A DNA stretch of 64,000 nt from Bathynomus jamesi (GCA_023014485.1 JAJOZX010009091.1:95814-159813); one strand, 5' to 3'. Counted from the first letter of the stretch, positions 11,814 to 23,305 are shown. Notes: a model not told the origin generated them from the letters alone. Translations and numbers: made by a program.

Positions 11814-11970
11814 AAAATCTATATATAAAAATATGAGTAATCCCCAAGTAAACAATATATAAAAATATAAGTAAAATCTATATATAAAAATATAAGTAAT
11901 CCCCAAGTAAACAAGCCTTGGCGATTACTTAAGGATTACTTGTATTTATATATATATAGATTTCAGCTTA
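11814..11970. repeat. local direct and inverted duplication
   Basis: AAAATCTATATATAAAAATA and TAATCCCCAAGTAAACAA occur twice in tandem about 62 bases apart; the second copy is followed by an imperfect inverse (GGATTACTTGTATTTATATA). It looks like a small palindromic MITE with a partial duplication. Confidence 0.6.
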
Positions 11971-12030
11971 GATCGAACTTTTTTCCTATGGATAAACAGT
12001 ATATATATATATATATATATATATATACAA

Positions 12031-12085
12031 CCTCAGAATGGTCCCCTGAGTTCCTTGTTCCATGCACGGTCTGTGTTTAACATAT
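12031..12085. repeat. rearranged fragment of the 450-bp repeat family
   Basis: CTCAGAATGGTCCCCTGAG is joined directly to TTCCTTGTTCCATGCACGG and TCTGTGTTTAACATATA, which in the 6076 unit lie on the opposite strand. This is an inversion junction of the same repeat. Confidence 0.7.
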
Positions 12086-12244
12086 ATATATATAATATTA
12101 AATACCTTAGCGTTATACAAGACTTTTGTGGCTATACAAAATAAAATTATTATTTTTAATTGTAATTGGGGCGTAGAGAGAAGGGAATTGGGGAAGAATA
12201 TCAGAGTAGGAATAGGTAAGGAATAGAAATATTATGGTTTGTAG

Positions 12245-12343
12245 AATTTGATGAATTTATCTTTCAGTTTTATTTGGAAAGTTTTTAGCGTGTTAGATTC
12301 TTTCGTCTCTTGATCGAGGTTGTTCCACAGGGTGGGACTTATC
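12245..12343 (-). pseudogene. LINE reverse transcriptase C-terminal fragment
   Basis: The minus strand reads LWNNLDQETKESNTLKTFQI and KLKDKFIKFY, the C-terminal tail seen in many non-LTR retrotransposon proteins. A similar tail occurs at about 33085-33200. It is a 5'-truncated remnant of about 33 codons. Confidence 0.55.
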
Positions 12344-12480
12344 GCTGCATAAGTTACCATTAAGATGCTCAGCTTCGCAAATGTTTGTTAACCACATTAT
12401 CTCGAGTCTTTCGGGTTCCGGCGGTAAGAAGACGTATTGATCGCAGTCTATTACGATGAATAAATAAAAACTCGGACAAT
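12344..12480 (+). pseudogene. second LINE C-terminal fragment, opposite strand
   Basis: The plus strand reads LHKLPLRCSASQMFVNH, a CR1/L2-type C-terminal motif (arginine, CSAS, MFVN) downstream of the polymerase core. The same motif occurs on the minus strand near 24830-24900. It abuts the previous fragment tail to tail. Confidence 0.55.
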
Positions 12481-12892
12481 CCAATTATCCAAGCTGTTCA
12501 TGAGTCCTGTCATATGTCTTCTCACGTGTGGACTTCATGATATGAAGATACTTGTCCTAAGTTTATTTAACATCAATATTACTTTCATTACTTGTCTTCT
12601 TTGTTTTTTGTCCTTTTTTTCAGTTTTTATTATTAATATCTGCAGTACAAAAATTATTTTTTCTGGCAATACATTTTTTAATTTTAATCTTTATTTTCAT
12701 TATTAATTCGAGAAAAGACTTTGAAATTTAACATACCATTGCGTGGCACTTTTTTCTGATTAATTTTATTACGTTCGTGGCTTATCCTCGGCGTTTATTT
12801 GTGTTTTAACATTCTTAAGTAAAGTGTACTATCCAATATAAATGGAATTCCATCCATCTTTGTTACAATTAAATTTATATACCACATTATTA
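12481..12892. other. anonymous AT-rich DNA
   Basis: No coding region, transposon end or microsatellite is recognised. Confidence 0.5.
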
Positions 12893-12978
12893 CCAGGTCA
12901 GTGAATAACTCCGGTTCCCTATAAGCGAAGTAAAGATACTAAGGTCGGGAATTCGAACCCCGCCCCCCGATGATGCTG
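12893..12978 (+). repeat. SINE family D, 5' part (split by a hAT element)
   Basis: GGTTCCCTATAAGCGAAGTAAAG and a B-box-like GGAATTCGAACCCC match the copy at 62445-62615. The SINE resumes after the hAT insertion at 13844. The A-box region is degenerate. Confidence 0.7.
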
Positions 12979-12986
12979 GTAATAAT

Positions 12987-13835
12987 TAGTGATGTACCGA
13001 TCCTAAAATTTAGCCGATGCCGATTCTTTGACTATATTTTAAAAAATCAATTCCCTTCATAAATTTTACTAATGTGAAAACTTTCAATTTTCATATTTTT
13101 ACATTTCAAATTTGTTTAAATGCTTTTCTTTAGCTCACCCCACATTGGACCATAATATACAGCACCAGAATTTGTTACTCATATACCGTAGCTAAAATGA
13201 TATTAAAAAGTTTTATTACTCAATAAAATGATAAAATAATTATATTTTAATATCATAAATTGAATATTATTGTTGTTTAAAGTAATTAACGGTATTTTCT
13301 TTCTTCAGCATTGTAAACAACAACAAAATTTTTCATTAAAATTTCCAGTCCCTGGTGGCCAATTTGAATAAAAACATGGATGTATAATTTCGGTTTATAA
13401 AATTATTAAAATACTTAAAATAAAGTTAACATAATAAGATGGTTTAATATATATACTTAAAGTACAACTTAATATACAATTATTATTAGTATAAAGTAGG
13501 AGATTACAATAGTTTATAATATTTGCAGATTAGGTAGCTAGAGAGAATGTAAATTTATGGGCCACTTAACTTATTGAGCTTTGCCTTTTTCGTGAATGTA
13601 AAATACTTTTATATAATTACACTTTGAAATGAGTATAAATTATTATAAAGTGTTTTGTTTTTTGTCTGTTCAATTTTCTATAAATATAGATTTTGTTTTG
13701 TAATGAAAATTTTAAAATTTCGAAGAATCGGTGAGAGAATCGGCTAAATTTGACCGATGCCGATTCCACAAATTGGCCGATTCTGTAAGTGTCAATGGCC
13801 GATTCTGCCGATGCCGATTAATCGGTACACCACTA
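12987..13835. mobile_element. non-autonomous hAT element, 849 bp, with exact 8-bp target duplication
   Basis: Ends TAGTGATGTACCGAT and ATCGGTACACCACTA are inverted repeats with one mismatch. Both flanks carry GTAATAAT (12979-12986 and 13836-13843), an exact 8-bp target site duplication, diagnostic of hAT. Subterminal copies of CCGATGCCGATTC crowd the ends, as transposase-binding sites of hAT elements often do. The interior is AT-rich with no transposase. Confidence 0.95.
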
Positions 13836-13843
13836 GTAATAAT

Positions 13844-13920
13844 AATAATAATAATGCTCAGGCCATTAGTTAGCTTGAGCGCTGTGACAGTTTCTTGCCT
13901 TCCGAACTGATAAATATGCA
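13844..13920 (+). repeat. SINE family D, 3' part
   Basis: AATGCTCAGGCCATTAGTTAG and GAGCGCTGTGACAGTTTCTTG align with AATGAGCCACATTAGTCTAG and GAGCACTGTGCCAGTTTCTGG of the copy near 62580. It is the continuation of the piece before the hAT element. Confidence 0.65.
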
Positions 13921-14044
13921 ACATTGTTTACATTCACTGTCAGTGAGTGTAAGAATATTCTTCAAACTAATTCCTTTAATGCCTCGCTTCATACTTTATT
14001 TAAAACACGTTGTGCATACGCAGATTTACTTTTAGGTCGTTTAT

Positions 14045-14203
14045 CTGTCTCTCTAACTATCTATCTATCTATCTAACTATCTGTCTATCTACCTATCTAC
14101 CTATCTAACTATCTGTCTGTCTGTCTATCTATCTATCTAACTATCTATTTATCAATCTATCTATCTATCTACCTATCTACCTATCTATCTATCTATCGAT
14201 ATT
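14045..14203. repeat. (TATC)n microsatellite, left half of a split array
   Basis: TATC repeats with TAAC, TGTC and TACC variants. An equivalent array in the same orientation resumes at 15244 beyond the fold-back element. Confidence 0.93.
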
Positions 14204-15241
14204 GTAGGTTATCTCCTCCCCCACCAATTTTGACAGAATATTTTCGTTAAAACTAACGAAAATATGGATCATATGTAGAATTCGGACCCCAGGTAACCCT
14301 AATGGAGAATACAGACCCCAACTTTCCCCTAATGTAGAATCCAGACCCCAACTTTCCCCTAATGTAGAATCCAGACCCCAACTTCCCCAACAGACCCCAA
14401 ACGAATCGTATAAGGACATCAATAAACAATTTAAAGGTTCATAGAAAATTTTATTATTATTATCACAAATAAAAACCATTAAAATCACACAATTGTAAAA
14501 TCTTATATCAAATGTAGAATTCGGACCCAGCCTTCTTTAGTTAGCTTTATAAGGCTAACTAACGAAAATATCACAACCTAACCTAACCAATCGTTAGGTT
14601 AACTGTACGCCCTTGACGATTGGTTAGGTTAGGTCATGATATTTTCGTTAGTTAGCCTTATAAAGCTAACTAAAGAAGGCTGGGGTCCGAATTCTACATT
14701 TGATCCAATCTTATTAAGTGAAAGTTTAATTAAAAGGATATTGTGAAAAAATGGTATCACAAAATTGAAAAAACGTATTGTTTATGTGTCTTTCATGCCA
14801 CATAAATTCGTCTAAGTATGAATTTAAGTGTAATCTCCTACATCCATGCATTGATTTAATAAAACTTTTTTGGCGATTCCAATAGCTTTCAATACTTTGT
14901 GTGTGTACTAGAAACTCAAATAGTTAAAGAGTAGCTTAAACAAGCCAAATGGAGAATACAGACCCCAACCTTCCGCTAATGTAGAATTCGGACCCCAACC
15001 TTGGTAGGGTCCGAATTCTACATATGATCCGAAAATATCACGACTTAACCTAACCAATTATCAAGGGCGTACAGTTGATCTATAAATAGTAAATACTATT
15101 CCAGAAACGATCAATGTTATAATTAATATAATAGATCAACTGTACGCCCTTGATAATTAAGGTTTGGTTAAGTGTGATATTTTCGTTAGTTTTAACGAAA
15201 ATATCCTGTCAAAATTGGTGCGGGGGGGAGATAACCTACAA
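14204..15241. mobile_element. composite fold-back element inside a TATC array
   Basis: Outer arms: TGTAGGTTATCTCCTCCCCC, CCAATTTTGACAG and TTAAAACTAACGAAAATAT at the left; the exact inverse at 15180-15241. Inside are tandem roughly 30-bp units containing GTAGAATCCAGACCCCAACTT (14330-14390), which recur near 14945-15010. There is also a full copy of the AGCCTTCTTTAGTTAGC palindrome (about 14530-14695) and a second internal inverted pair around 15100 (CAAGGGCGTACAGTTGATC and its complement). No protein is encoded. It appears built by repeated inversion and nesting. Confidence 0.8.
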
Positions 15242-15243
15242 GT

Positions 15244-15305
15244 ACCTATCTATCTATCTATCTACCTATCTATCTAACTATCTATCTACCTATCTATCTA
15301 TTTAT
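15244..15305. repeat. (TATC)n microsatellite, right half
   Basis: Same unit and strand as 14045-14203, consistent with one array split by the element between them. Confidence 0.9.
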
Positions 15306-16527
15306 CTATTTTTATATATATACTGTATATATATATATTTAAAGTAATGCATGACAAGTTTTCGGTATTAGGCCCCTTGGATCGACTTATAGATAAACTA
15401 TGACTGGGCTATGTTTCTATTTTAATTGAGCTATGTTTCTATTTTAATTAGCAGAGGAAATGGATTGACTATCAAAGGGGGAAGAACAATATTTATCGTT
15501 TCAAGTTTATGCGATACGAGGATAATGTATCGTATACAAACTCGCGTTGGATCGAACCAGAGCAGTGGTTCTTTGATCACGCCTGACTAGGACTATATTT
15601 TTATTTTTATTCATCGTATGTTTCATATTTTTTGTCACACACACACACACACACACACACACGCAATGTGTGTGTATATATATACTGTGTATATATATAT
15701 ATTGGTTTTTAGTTAGTGGTATATTATGAAGATTGCCAATATATTCGATTTTCTCGCCTTCAAGAAACCAATAATTTGCACTTAAATTATTGCGTTCTGC
15801 CCAAAGGTTAAAACAAAGGTCATGTTAATAGGTTAATACAGTAGGTTAAAAGACAAAGGAAGATCCATCTTGCCCATAAAAACATCAGCAGTTAACTTTA
15901 CATCATTTATCAATTTCGTACATTTCGTTTATACTTTACTAATTAATATATTAATTTTATATAAATTTTATATTAAACTGGAATTTATTTTGTTAATTTA
16001 ACATTTTAGTTTCAACAATTTATACTTGAAGGACTTAATTCTTGGTTAAATTTTGTTATTTTTGTCTTTGATTGAAACCGAAAAGAAGAATTCATGGTTT
16101 TAGGGTTGGGGGGTGGTGTGGGGGGTGGGGGAGAAAATGGGAGATTGATAAATTTAATTATTTTCATTCGTCGAAAAGAGTTTACAGGAAGTGGTCACCG
16201 GAAGTAGTCACCGGAAGTAGTCAACAATTCCCAGTTATCATTTATTCTTAAACTAATACCCTCCACCTTCGAGGAGACTAAATACATCCCCCACCCCACC
16301 CCGTAACACCACCACTACCATTTTGTCGTACTGGAGTGGTGTTTCCATAGATTTTATTTAAGTATTACGTGGTATTAAACTTAGGAACTCTCTTAATTTC
16401 ACTTAAGTTTCGACACCAAAGTTCTTGTTGTTTTTGTTGCTTTCCTGAACTGTAAGATAACAAGTCATAATCGGTCTGAATTGAAACCTATATGCTCACT
16501 AAAAAATTATATATATATATATATATA
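15306..16527. other. anonymous DNA with CA and TA microsatellites
   Basis: A CA array lies near 15637-15662 and a 14-15-bp AGTAGTCACCGGA-type triplet repeat near 16187-16226. No gene or transposon end is recognised. Confidence 0.55.
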
Positions 16528-16738
16528 GGATCACGTTAAGAATAGCGAACCCATAGGGTGTTGGGTTCGCTATTCTTGACATGGATAATTTTTGGGTTCC
16601 CTATTCTTGACATGGAAACTTTTGGGTTTGCTATTCTTACATGGAGAATTTTGTAAAAACCTGTGAAGCTATTGGTCTCTTTTGTCATATTACCCTGACT
16701 GTTAGTACCGAGGGTAAATCATGGATCACCTAAAGAGC

Positions 16739-17731
16739 AGGGCCCCCAGCCTTCTTTAATTAGCCTCATAAGGCTAACTAACGAAATATCACGACTTAAA
16801 CCTAACCAATCGGTAGGTCAACTGTATGCCCTTGACGATTGGTTAGGTTAAGTCGTGATATTTTCGTTAGTTAGCCTTATAAGGCTAACTAACGAAGGCT
16901 GGGGCAATGTTACCTCTAATTTTTTTTAGTCCGTGTGCGCAAGAAATTTTCGTTGTGCATACATTTAGATTCATGGTGAAAAATTGTGCAAACTTTTCTG
17001 AGCGCTATTAGCTTCAAAATTAAATATATATAAACATTAAATACTTAATAAATATTATTTCCATAAGGTGATAGCTTGATCATTACGGTACTCTTAAATG
17101 GATATTAAAAAACTGTTTACAATATTATATATTCTTAAAAAAGAAAACATTTTATCCATTCTAAAAATATGAATAAATAAAAAATAGTAAAATAAAATTC
17201 AACAAAATAAAGAAATAAAATAAAATAACATTAATTGAAAATTACTATTTTAGTTATCATTTCTCAAAAAATTTTTAGCATTTAGCAATTTAAAATAGAC
17301 TATCAAGATTAATACACGATTTTATCCATTCACAAAATAGGAATAAAATAAAAAATAATAAAATTCAATAAAATAAAATATAATCAAAACATTAAATAAC
17401 TTAAATAACATTAAATGAAAGTGCCTTTCATTTAAGTATGATTATGATTTCTCCTACGATCTTTAGCATTTGCCCATTCCAAATAAACTCTATGAAGTTA
17501 ATACATCCGTCATCATTCAGGTAACTTTTAATTCGCATGAGCATGTCCAAATGATTTTCTTTCAAGCGGTTTCTTAATTTGTTCATTATAGAATTCATTA
17601 AACTGAAATTTTTTAAATTACTTCATTTACTGTCGTGACTCATGATACGCCTGAGCCTGTGCGCATTTTATTTTGCTGTGTGCGCGCGCACACGCGCACA
17701 CCTTAGAGGGAACATTGGCTGGGGGCCCTGA
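16739..17731. mobile_element. palindromic AGCCTTC MITE, interrupted by a hAT element
   Basis: CAGGGCCCCCAGCC at the left faces GGCTGGGGGCCCTG at the right. Between 16745 and 16904 lies the same palindrome core as at 14530-14695 and 46539-46695, with TAGCCTTATAAGGCTAACTA and a CCTAACCAATCG/CGATTGGTTAGG stem. The hAT element splits the right tip. Confidence 0.85.
16905..17717. mobile_element. non-autonomous hAT element, 813 bp
   Basis: Left end CAATGTTACCTCTAA, right end TTAGAGGGAACATTG; both are followed inward by GTGTGCGC-type sequence (TGTGCGCGCGCACACGCGCAC at the right, alternating purine-pyrimidine). The flanks repeat GCTGGGG, consistent with a 7-8-bp hAT target duplication of the MITE tip. 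The interior is AT-rich and non-coding. Confidence 0.88.
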
Positions 17732-17844
17732 TCTTCAGGTGATCCAAATCATGCAGTCACCATCGCTATTCTTAACTTGTTGAATTTTGGGTTCGCCATT
17801 CTTAACATGAGGTAAATGGGTTCGCTATTCTTAACGTGTTCCTA

Positions 17845-17845
17845 T

Positions 17846-17900
<55 letters not shown>

Positions 17901-17910
17901 TATATATGTT
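17845..17910. repeat. (TA)n microsatellite
   Basis: About 60 bases of TA repeats beginning one base beyond the outer element's right end. Confidence 0.95.
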
Positions 17911-17934
17911 TTGTACGTTTGTATGTATACGATG

Positions 17935-18013
17935 GGGGGCGGTACGAAATTAATGCCTCTTATTGTATTTAAGAAGTGAAAAAAAAGAGGCATTACTTTC
18001 GTATCGACCCTCA
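17935..18013. mobile_element. short palindromic MITE, about 79 bp
   Basis: GGGGCGGTACGAAATTAATG and CCTCTT face AAGAGGCATTACTTTCG and TATCGACCCTC around a 25-base loop. No class assignment. Confidence 0.65.
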
Positions 18014-18146
18014 TGAATGTATATGTATAACATTTTAAAAATAAATTAGCGATTTGGACCAAACTAGTTTGGTCGCCTTCGTCATTGATAAGGACTAAAT
18101 AGTAAGCGGTAACTAATGATAATAATAATGATAATAATAATAATAA

Positions 18147-18336
18147 TTGTTCCCTGTGTCACTGGGAACCCGCAATTTATTTCATCACTCTGAATTCCCC
18201 ATTTTGTTGTTCAAGTACTTTAATCCGATGGTGAGTCCCTTTGATGATTAAAATAATCGTTGCTTGATTATTCTCTGCAGAGAATAATCGAACAACGATT
18301 AAATCAATTGCGGATTCCCAGTGACACAGGGAACAA
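18147..18336. mobile_element. MITE with 32-bp inverted repeats, 190 bp
   Basis: TTGTTCCCTGTGTCACTGGG at the left and its exact complement at the right; the match extends inward through CCGCAATTT with one mismatch. It lies between AAT-rich and TAG-rich simple repeats, which hide any target duplication. Confidence 0.88.
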
Positions 18337-18412
18337 TTATTAGTAGTAGTATCATAATTATTATTATTTGTAGTTGTGGTAGTAGTAGTAGTAGTAGTAG
18401 TAGTGGTACCAG

Positions 18413-18878
18413 CATAGGCGTATGGGATGGCACTTTAGTGGGGGGGGGGGCGGAAAAAATTTGCTCTAAAAATTTTCAAGGTGCCGCAGAAGCACTATGT
18501 GTAGCATAAAATAACACAAGGTTAGAGTATGTAACATATATTAAAGCCTTTTTTATATAAAAAACATTACAATTTACTAAAATGAGATAAAATTTTGCAA
18601 CACATTTCTAAATGAGAAGCAAAACTACGGCATTGCAATCGATATAGAATTCAGTAAATCCTCAACTTACGTTTTAATTATTAACTACAAATAGATGTAG
18701 CAAGTAATTAATTCACCTCAAAAGTAAAACAAAATAAAACAAAGGAATGTCAGGAAAAATCTGCCCTGAAAATTTCAGTATTTGCCCTGAAAATGCTCAA
18801 TATTTGCCCTGAAAATACTCAATTCCCTAGTCCTGGGGGGGGCAGCCCCCGCTAGATCCACCGCCTCATACGCCTATG
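18413..18878. mobile_element. non-autonomous DNA transposon with CATAGGCGTATG ends
   Basis: CATAGGCGTATG and CATACGCCTATG are exact 12-bp terminal inverted repeats. G-rich runs lie near both ends (18440s and 18836-18850), and TTTGCCCTGAAAAT-type words repeat near 18770-18820. Flanks GGTACCAG and AATAGCAG share five of eight bases, so an eroded 8-bp duplication is possible. No coding region. Confidence 0.75.
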
Positions 18879-19092
18879 AATAGCAGTAGTCTCATTCCTA
18901 CCTGAAAGTATTCACGTAGTCTTCCTCACAAGTGAATAAAACATTTTGGTAATCAGGAATACTAACAAATGACGGATGCATTGCCACGGAAATTATTCAC
19001 TGCTTAAACAACGCTTCAATTGTTGACACAAAGAGAGAACGGATAATCGTGTTACATTTTATATTAGATACATTCGATACATAATAGATTAG

Positions 19093-19160
<68 letters not shown>

Positions 19161-19797
19161 GTAAATCTTAGAACGGACTTTCTGTGAAGCCATTTCTTTT
19201 CTCATGAAATTTATGGCGAAGTTCGTAATTTCTTTACTGTAGAGTTGCGGTGAATATTTTAGCGCTGAAAATGGGTTATACCGATAACAAGAACACCCTA
19301 CTTCATCCCCTCACCTCCAAATACTCCTCAATATGGGGGAAGGGGGTGAAGTGTCTTAACTTGCCTGCAAGAGTTAAAAAGGTTGTGTTCATAGACCCCA
19401 TTTTTCTTACGATCCCTATAACCCTATTTTTTACAGCAAATCTCTCGTCTGTATTCGTTCCGCTTTTGGCGCTGTTTTCGTAACATTTTCGAGGGAAATT
19501 CCCCTTTATCACGTGATAGTTTCCATTTTGGAATGTTGCAAAAGATAGACGAGTGCAATGGCGCTTTCAGTGATCTTACTAACACGGTTCTGATGAGATC
19601 GTGCGCGTCGTCTATTGCCGTGTTTTCAACACCGTCCGGAGAGGAAGCCTTCTTCAATGCGTAGCGTCAGCAGGAAGGAAGGTAGAAGAAAGTTTACGAG
19701 CTCTGACAGATCGTCTTCGTTTGATCAATTGAATTCACGAATAAATTGCCAATATTTCATCCCCAACAAAAGAGGAAGGCTTTCTTCTTCTTCTTCC

Positions 19798-19836
<39 letters not shown>

Positions 19837-20424
19837 CTTTCTGCACTTCCACTACTTCGTTCTCTTCTTCCATCTACTCTCCTCTTCACCCTTTTTCCAT
19901 TTGCTCTTTGGCGAAACCCCGCCGTCATTTGGAGACTAAACTATTTCACTTAAAGAATAAACTGTATCAGGGACTCCTCCACTTGTGAATGCGCGCAAAA
20001 ATTTATGGCTATCGATTTTGAATAAATTTAACATAAACACGCCTCTCTATATACATTACCTTCCAATTTTCAAACGTATATATATATATATATTGTATTT
20101 GTAAAGATTTCCGAACGTACGTCCTCATACAAACTCGAAGACGCGAAGTGTGCGTACCTTTGCACATATTTATGAGTCACACAGACTTTCATTCATCACC
20201 AAACAAACGAAAAAGGATATCGTATTGATGTCGATCGATCAGATACGGAATTTTGAACGTAAGATATGTTTCCATAGATTAATATTTGTAGTTTGTTATT
20301 ATTCTACGTAATTTTTCGTTATTTTTCATGCATTTTTCAGAATTACGAACGTTGGGTAAATGTGATGCGCTTATAAATGGAAAGAAAGGATGACAAATTT
20401 GATTTTGTCACTCCAGAAAACCTA

Positions 20425-20427
<3 letters not shown>
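18879..20427. other. anonymous, partly CpG-rich DNA with CA and TC arrays
   Basis: A CA array of about 60 bases (19096-19155) and a TC array (19800-19834) lie here. Between them the sequence is less AT-rich and has many CpG (around 19560-19640), unlike the surrounding transposon debris. Frames overlapping the TC array translate it to Ser-Leu or Arg-Glu repeats and are not convincing genes. It could be unique host sequence such as an untranslated exon, but I see no protein family or splice pattern. Confidence 0.45.
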
Positions 20428-20460
<33 letters not shown>

Positions 20461-20808
20461 TGGAGAAACAGAGAGAGAGAGAGAATTTGTTTTATGAAAA
20501 TATTAAGGTTATCATTCGCAAGCGAGAAATGGATTCATCAGATACACCCACTTTGGGCATGTACAGTACCAAGGTTTTTATCAGGACTTCACAAAAATCT
20601 ACACAAATGTACAAAAAATATTGATGATGATGAATTGAACGAACATTACTTTCTAAATAAATACCCATATTTCATGAAAAATGGGGTAGGTAATTAATTT
20701 ATGTATGTTTGCTTGGCACTATAAAGGGCATATTTATGAACCAAATGAGGTCATTTTACTGAGGATTACCTTCAAACAGAAATTGTTTACCCCTTGTCAC
20801 TATACAAC

Positions 20809-20844
<36 letters not shown>

Positions 20845-21377
20845 CCGTTTGTCATGCACGTACTACGTTCAAGTTTAAACTTAATAAAAGCTGATTTTTA
20901 TTTTGGGGGTGGGGAACTAAATTTTATAATATCAAATTAACAATTTTTTTTTTTATTTAACCTTACCTCCCCTCCGCTCTTTTTGGGACCGAGTTAATAA
21001 GTGCATTAAGAAAAGTGTACATTATGTCCTTCACTTATCTAATAATAATGAGTTGGGTATCTGCAGGAGTGTATAAAGTGCCAGTGCCAGAGTGCCACCC
21101 GATTCAATCACCCTAGTTCAAGAGGAAACAGTTTATTATGTCGCTTTTGATCTCTCACTTAATTATAGTTTTGTGTTCGAGATACCAAAATCCTCTCTCT
21201 CTCTCTCTCTCTCTCTCTATTCATTTATCTGTTTTGTGGCAAATAAATTTAATTTACTTCGAATCATAAACCATGGGTGCGACTATATATATATATATAC
21301 TGTATCTATATATCAACATCTGTACTCCCAAGCATTTCGCAAATACAGATCAGTGAGTGGTATAATAAATTTTGTTT

Positions 21378-21428
<51 letters not shown>

Positions 21429-21586
21429 TATATATATATATATATATATTGAATCGGATTCAAACGCCATATATCTTTGTCCGCTAGTACAGTATTTCAT
21501 GAGATAAACCATAAAGTGTGTATATATACGTGTGCAGACGTCCACTATATTTTTTGGGTAATCTCTGTGAAAGTGAGCAGAACAGC

Positions 21587-21626
<40 letters not shown>

Positions 21627-22063
21627 GAAAGTTTGTAACTATATTTATAGTTAATTTCATTTTAAAATTTTAATTTAAAGTAGTTTATCGTAAGAAAAAA
21701 ATTTTGTTTGGAAATAAATTTGCCGAAAGTGTATTTATTATTAGTTATTGAGAGAAAGTAAATACTTCCGCACCGAACATCTTCAAAGGAAATAAACAAA
21801 ACACAAACATTTTGCGTCCTATATACTGTATTATATGATAACAGTGGTTGCTTGAACGTCGTTGTTTGGCTGGGAAAGAAATAACACAGCGACATCTGGA
21901 AGTGAAATTTGAACAAGATAGTTGAGAGAGAGAGAGAGAATTTACCAGCATCGGTATCATTACTATTTCGCACCCTTACCCTTCCCTCATCCACCCCCCC
22001 TTGCCTTTCCACCCCCCACCCCCTCTTTTTCTCTTCCTCATTTCTTATAGAAAGGTTTTGAAA

Positions 22064-22103
<40 letters not shown>

Positions 22104-22196
22104 TACTATGTGTGCGAATATAGTAAATATATTTATTTTACAAATGTACATAATTATGAACTAAAGGAATAATTCCTAATGCCTCTAATATATTAT
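20428..22196. other. anonymous AT-rich DNA with many microsatellites
   Basis: TA arrays near 20430-20458, 21282-21299, 21396-21450 and 21592-21623; a GT array near 20812-20841; TC arrays near 21193-21220 and 22068-22102. A 106-codon frame at 20377-20697 begins with a TA-array translation and resembles nothing known. Confidence 0.5.
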
Positions 22197-22603
22197 AAGT
22201 GATGTATCGGATGCCAGATTCCAGGCATCCGCGGATGCGGATACAGGTGCGGATGTTCATGCAAAATTATCAGCTTGATAATATGATAGTTTAAATTTAT
22301 ACTTAATTTATTAAAAACTTTCGGTTTTTGGTTAGTTATAAATACCTTTGGAAAGTAGTGTGCTTATGCATTGTTATGTATTATAGCATGAACAATTAAT
22401 TATACAAATACACAACAGACATTGCCAGTTACATTAAAGATCAAATGAAAGCTGCACAAGTTCAGTATTTGAACTGAATGAGGGGCAAATTGTGCTTCAA
22501 AAATAGCAATTTACTAAATACTGTAGTACACATCAGCAACATCTGCATCCCGCGGGTGCAGATGTTGAATTTTATGCGGATGCGGATGTGACATACATCA
22601 CTA
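22197..22603. mobile_element. hAT-like MITE, about 407 bp
   Basis: AGTGATGTATCGGATGCC at the left faces GATGTGACATACATCACT at the right. GCGGATGCGGAT words crowd both subterminal regions, paralleling the CCGATGCCGATTC words of the 12987-13835 element whose tips are similar. The flanks are TA-rich and do not give a clear duplication. Confidence 0.75.
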
Positions 22604-22702
22604 ATATATATATATATATATATATAGATATATATATATCTATATATATATATATATAATATATGAAAATTATTTCACGAAAGTAACACGTGAAAAATAT
22701 TT

Positions 22703-22774
22703 ATGATGAATAAAACCACGAAGGAAAGGAGAGCACCATTTTGTGTTTCCTTTCCTTCGTGGTTTTATTCATCA
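22703..22774. repeat. short palindromic hairpin
   Basis: TGATGAATAAAACCACGAAG and GAAAGGA face the exact complement after an 18-base loop. TA and GT arrays flank it. Confidence 0.8.
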
Positions 22775-22781
22775 TATATAG

Positions 22782-22792
<11 letters not shown>

Positions 22793-22835
<43 letters not shown>

Positions 22836-22966
22836 GTACGTTATTGAATTAGATTAAAATAATTGGTATTTATTTTATAAATTTTATTATTTAATTATAT
22901 ATATATATATGTTATTGAATTAGATTAAAATAATTGGTATTTATTTAATAAATTTATTATTTAACA
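22793..22966. repeat. GT array followed by a 55-bp direct duplication
   Basis: A GT array (22793-22832) is followed by GTTATTGAATTAGATTAAAA and onward, present twice (about 22841-22896 and 22912-22966) separated by a short TA array. Confidence 0.85.
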
Positions 22967-23159
22967 GTTAAAAGAAATGTTAATTCGGGAACTAGAATAA
23001 ATAACCAAATTATGCAAGTTTGTAACCTAAACTGAAAAGCATACAGAAAAGTTATTTACCTTAAAAGAGGTACTTTATGGGTCCCCAAGAGCAGCGTCAT
23101 TTGCATTATTAACCCACTAAAACCCAGTCTTTTTAATGTATTTATAATTCATTTCCACT

Positions 23160-23305
23160 ATCATTTAGTCAACCGTAACTGCATCCAATTTTTACTTAGT
23201 TTCATTTGTTCGTTCTCCCTCCTCATCTTGCGCGGTATGTTCTCCTATACAAGCGTCGTTCTTTACGTTAATTATACTGCGTGTTCTTTGCAGTTGAAAT
23301 GTGTG
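23160..23305 (+). repeat. SINE family B, 5'-truncated copy
   Basis: CATTTGTTCGTTCTCCCTCC, TCATCTTGCGCGG, TATACAAGCGTCG and TTTGCAGTTGAAATG match the tails of the inverted SINE pair at 27812-28262. The tRNA-like head is missing. A GT/TA array follows at once. Confidence 0.8.

Larger units (their letters stand above)
16528..17844. mobile_element. outer inverted-repeat element of a three-level nest
   Basis: Left end AGGATCACGTTAAGAATAGC then GAACCCATA; right end is the inverse at 17815-17844. Next to each end are degenerate tandem copies of GGGTTCGCTATTCTTGACATGG, three at the left and two at the right. It contains the palindromic MITE and the hAT element described next. No coding sequence. Confidence 0.78.

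Noticed and set aside
19615..19988. Ser/Leu-rich and Arg/Glu-rich proteins
   Set aside because: The composition comes from a TC microsatellite read in several frames.
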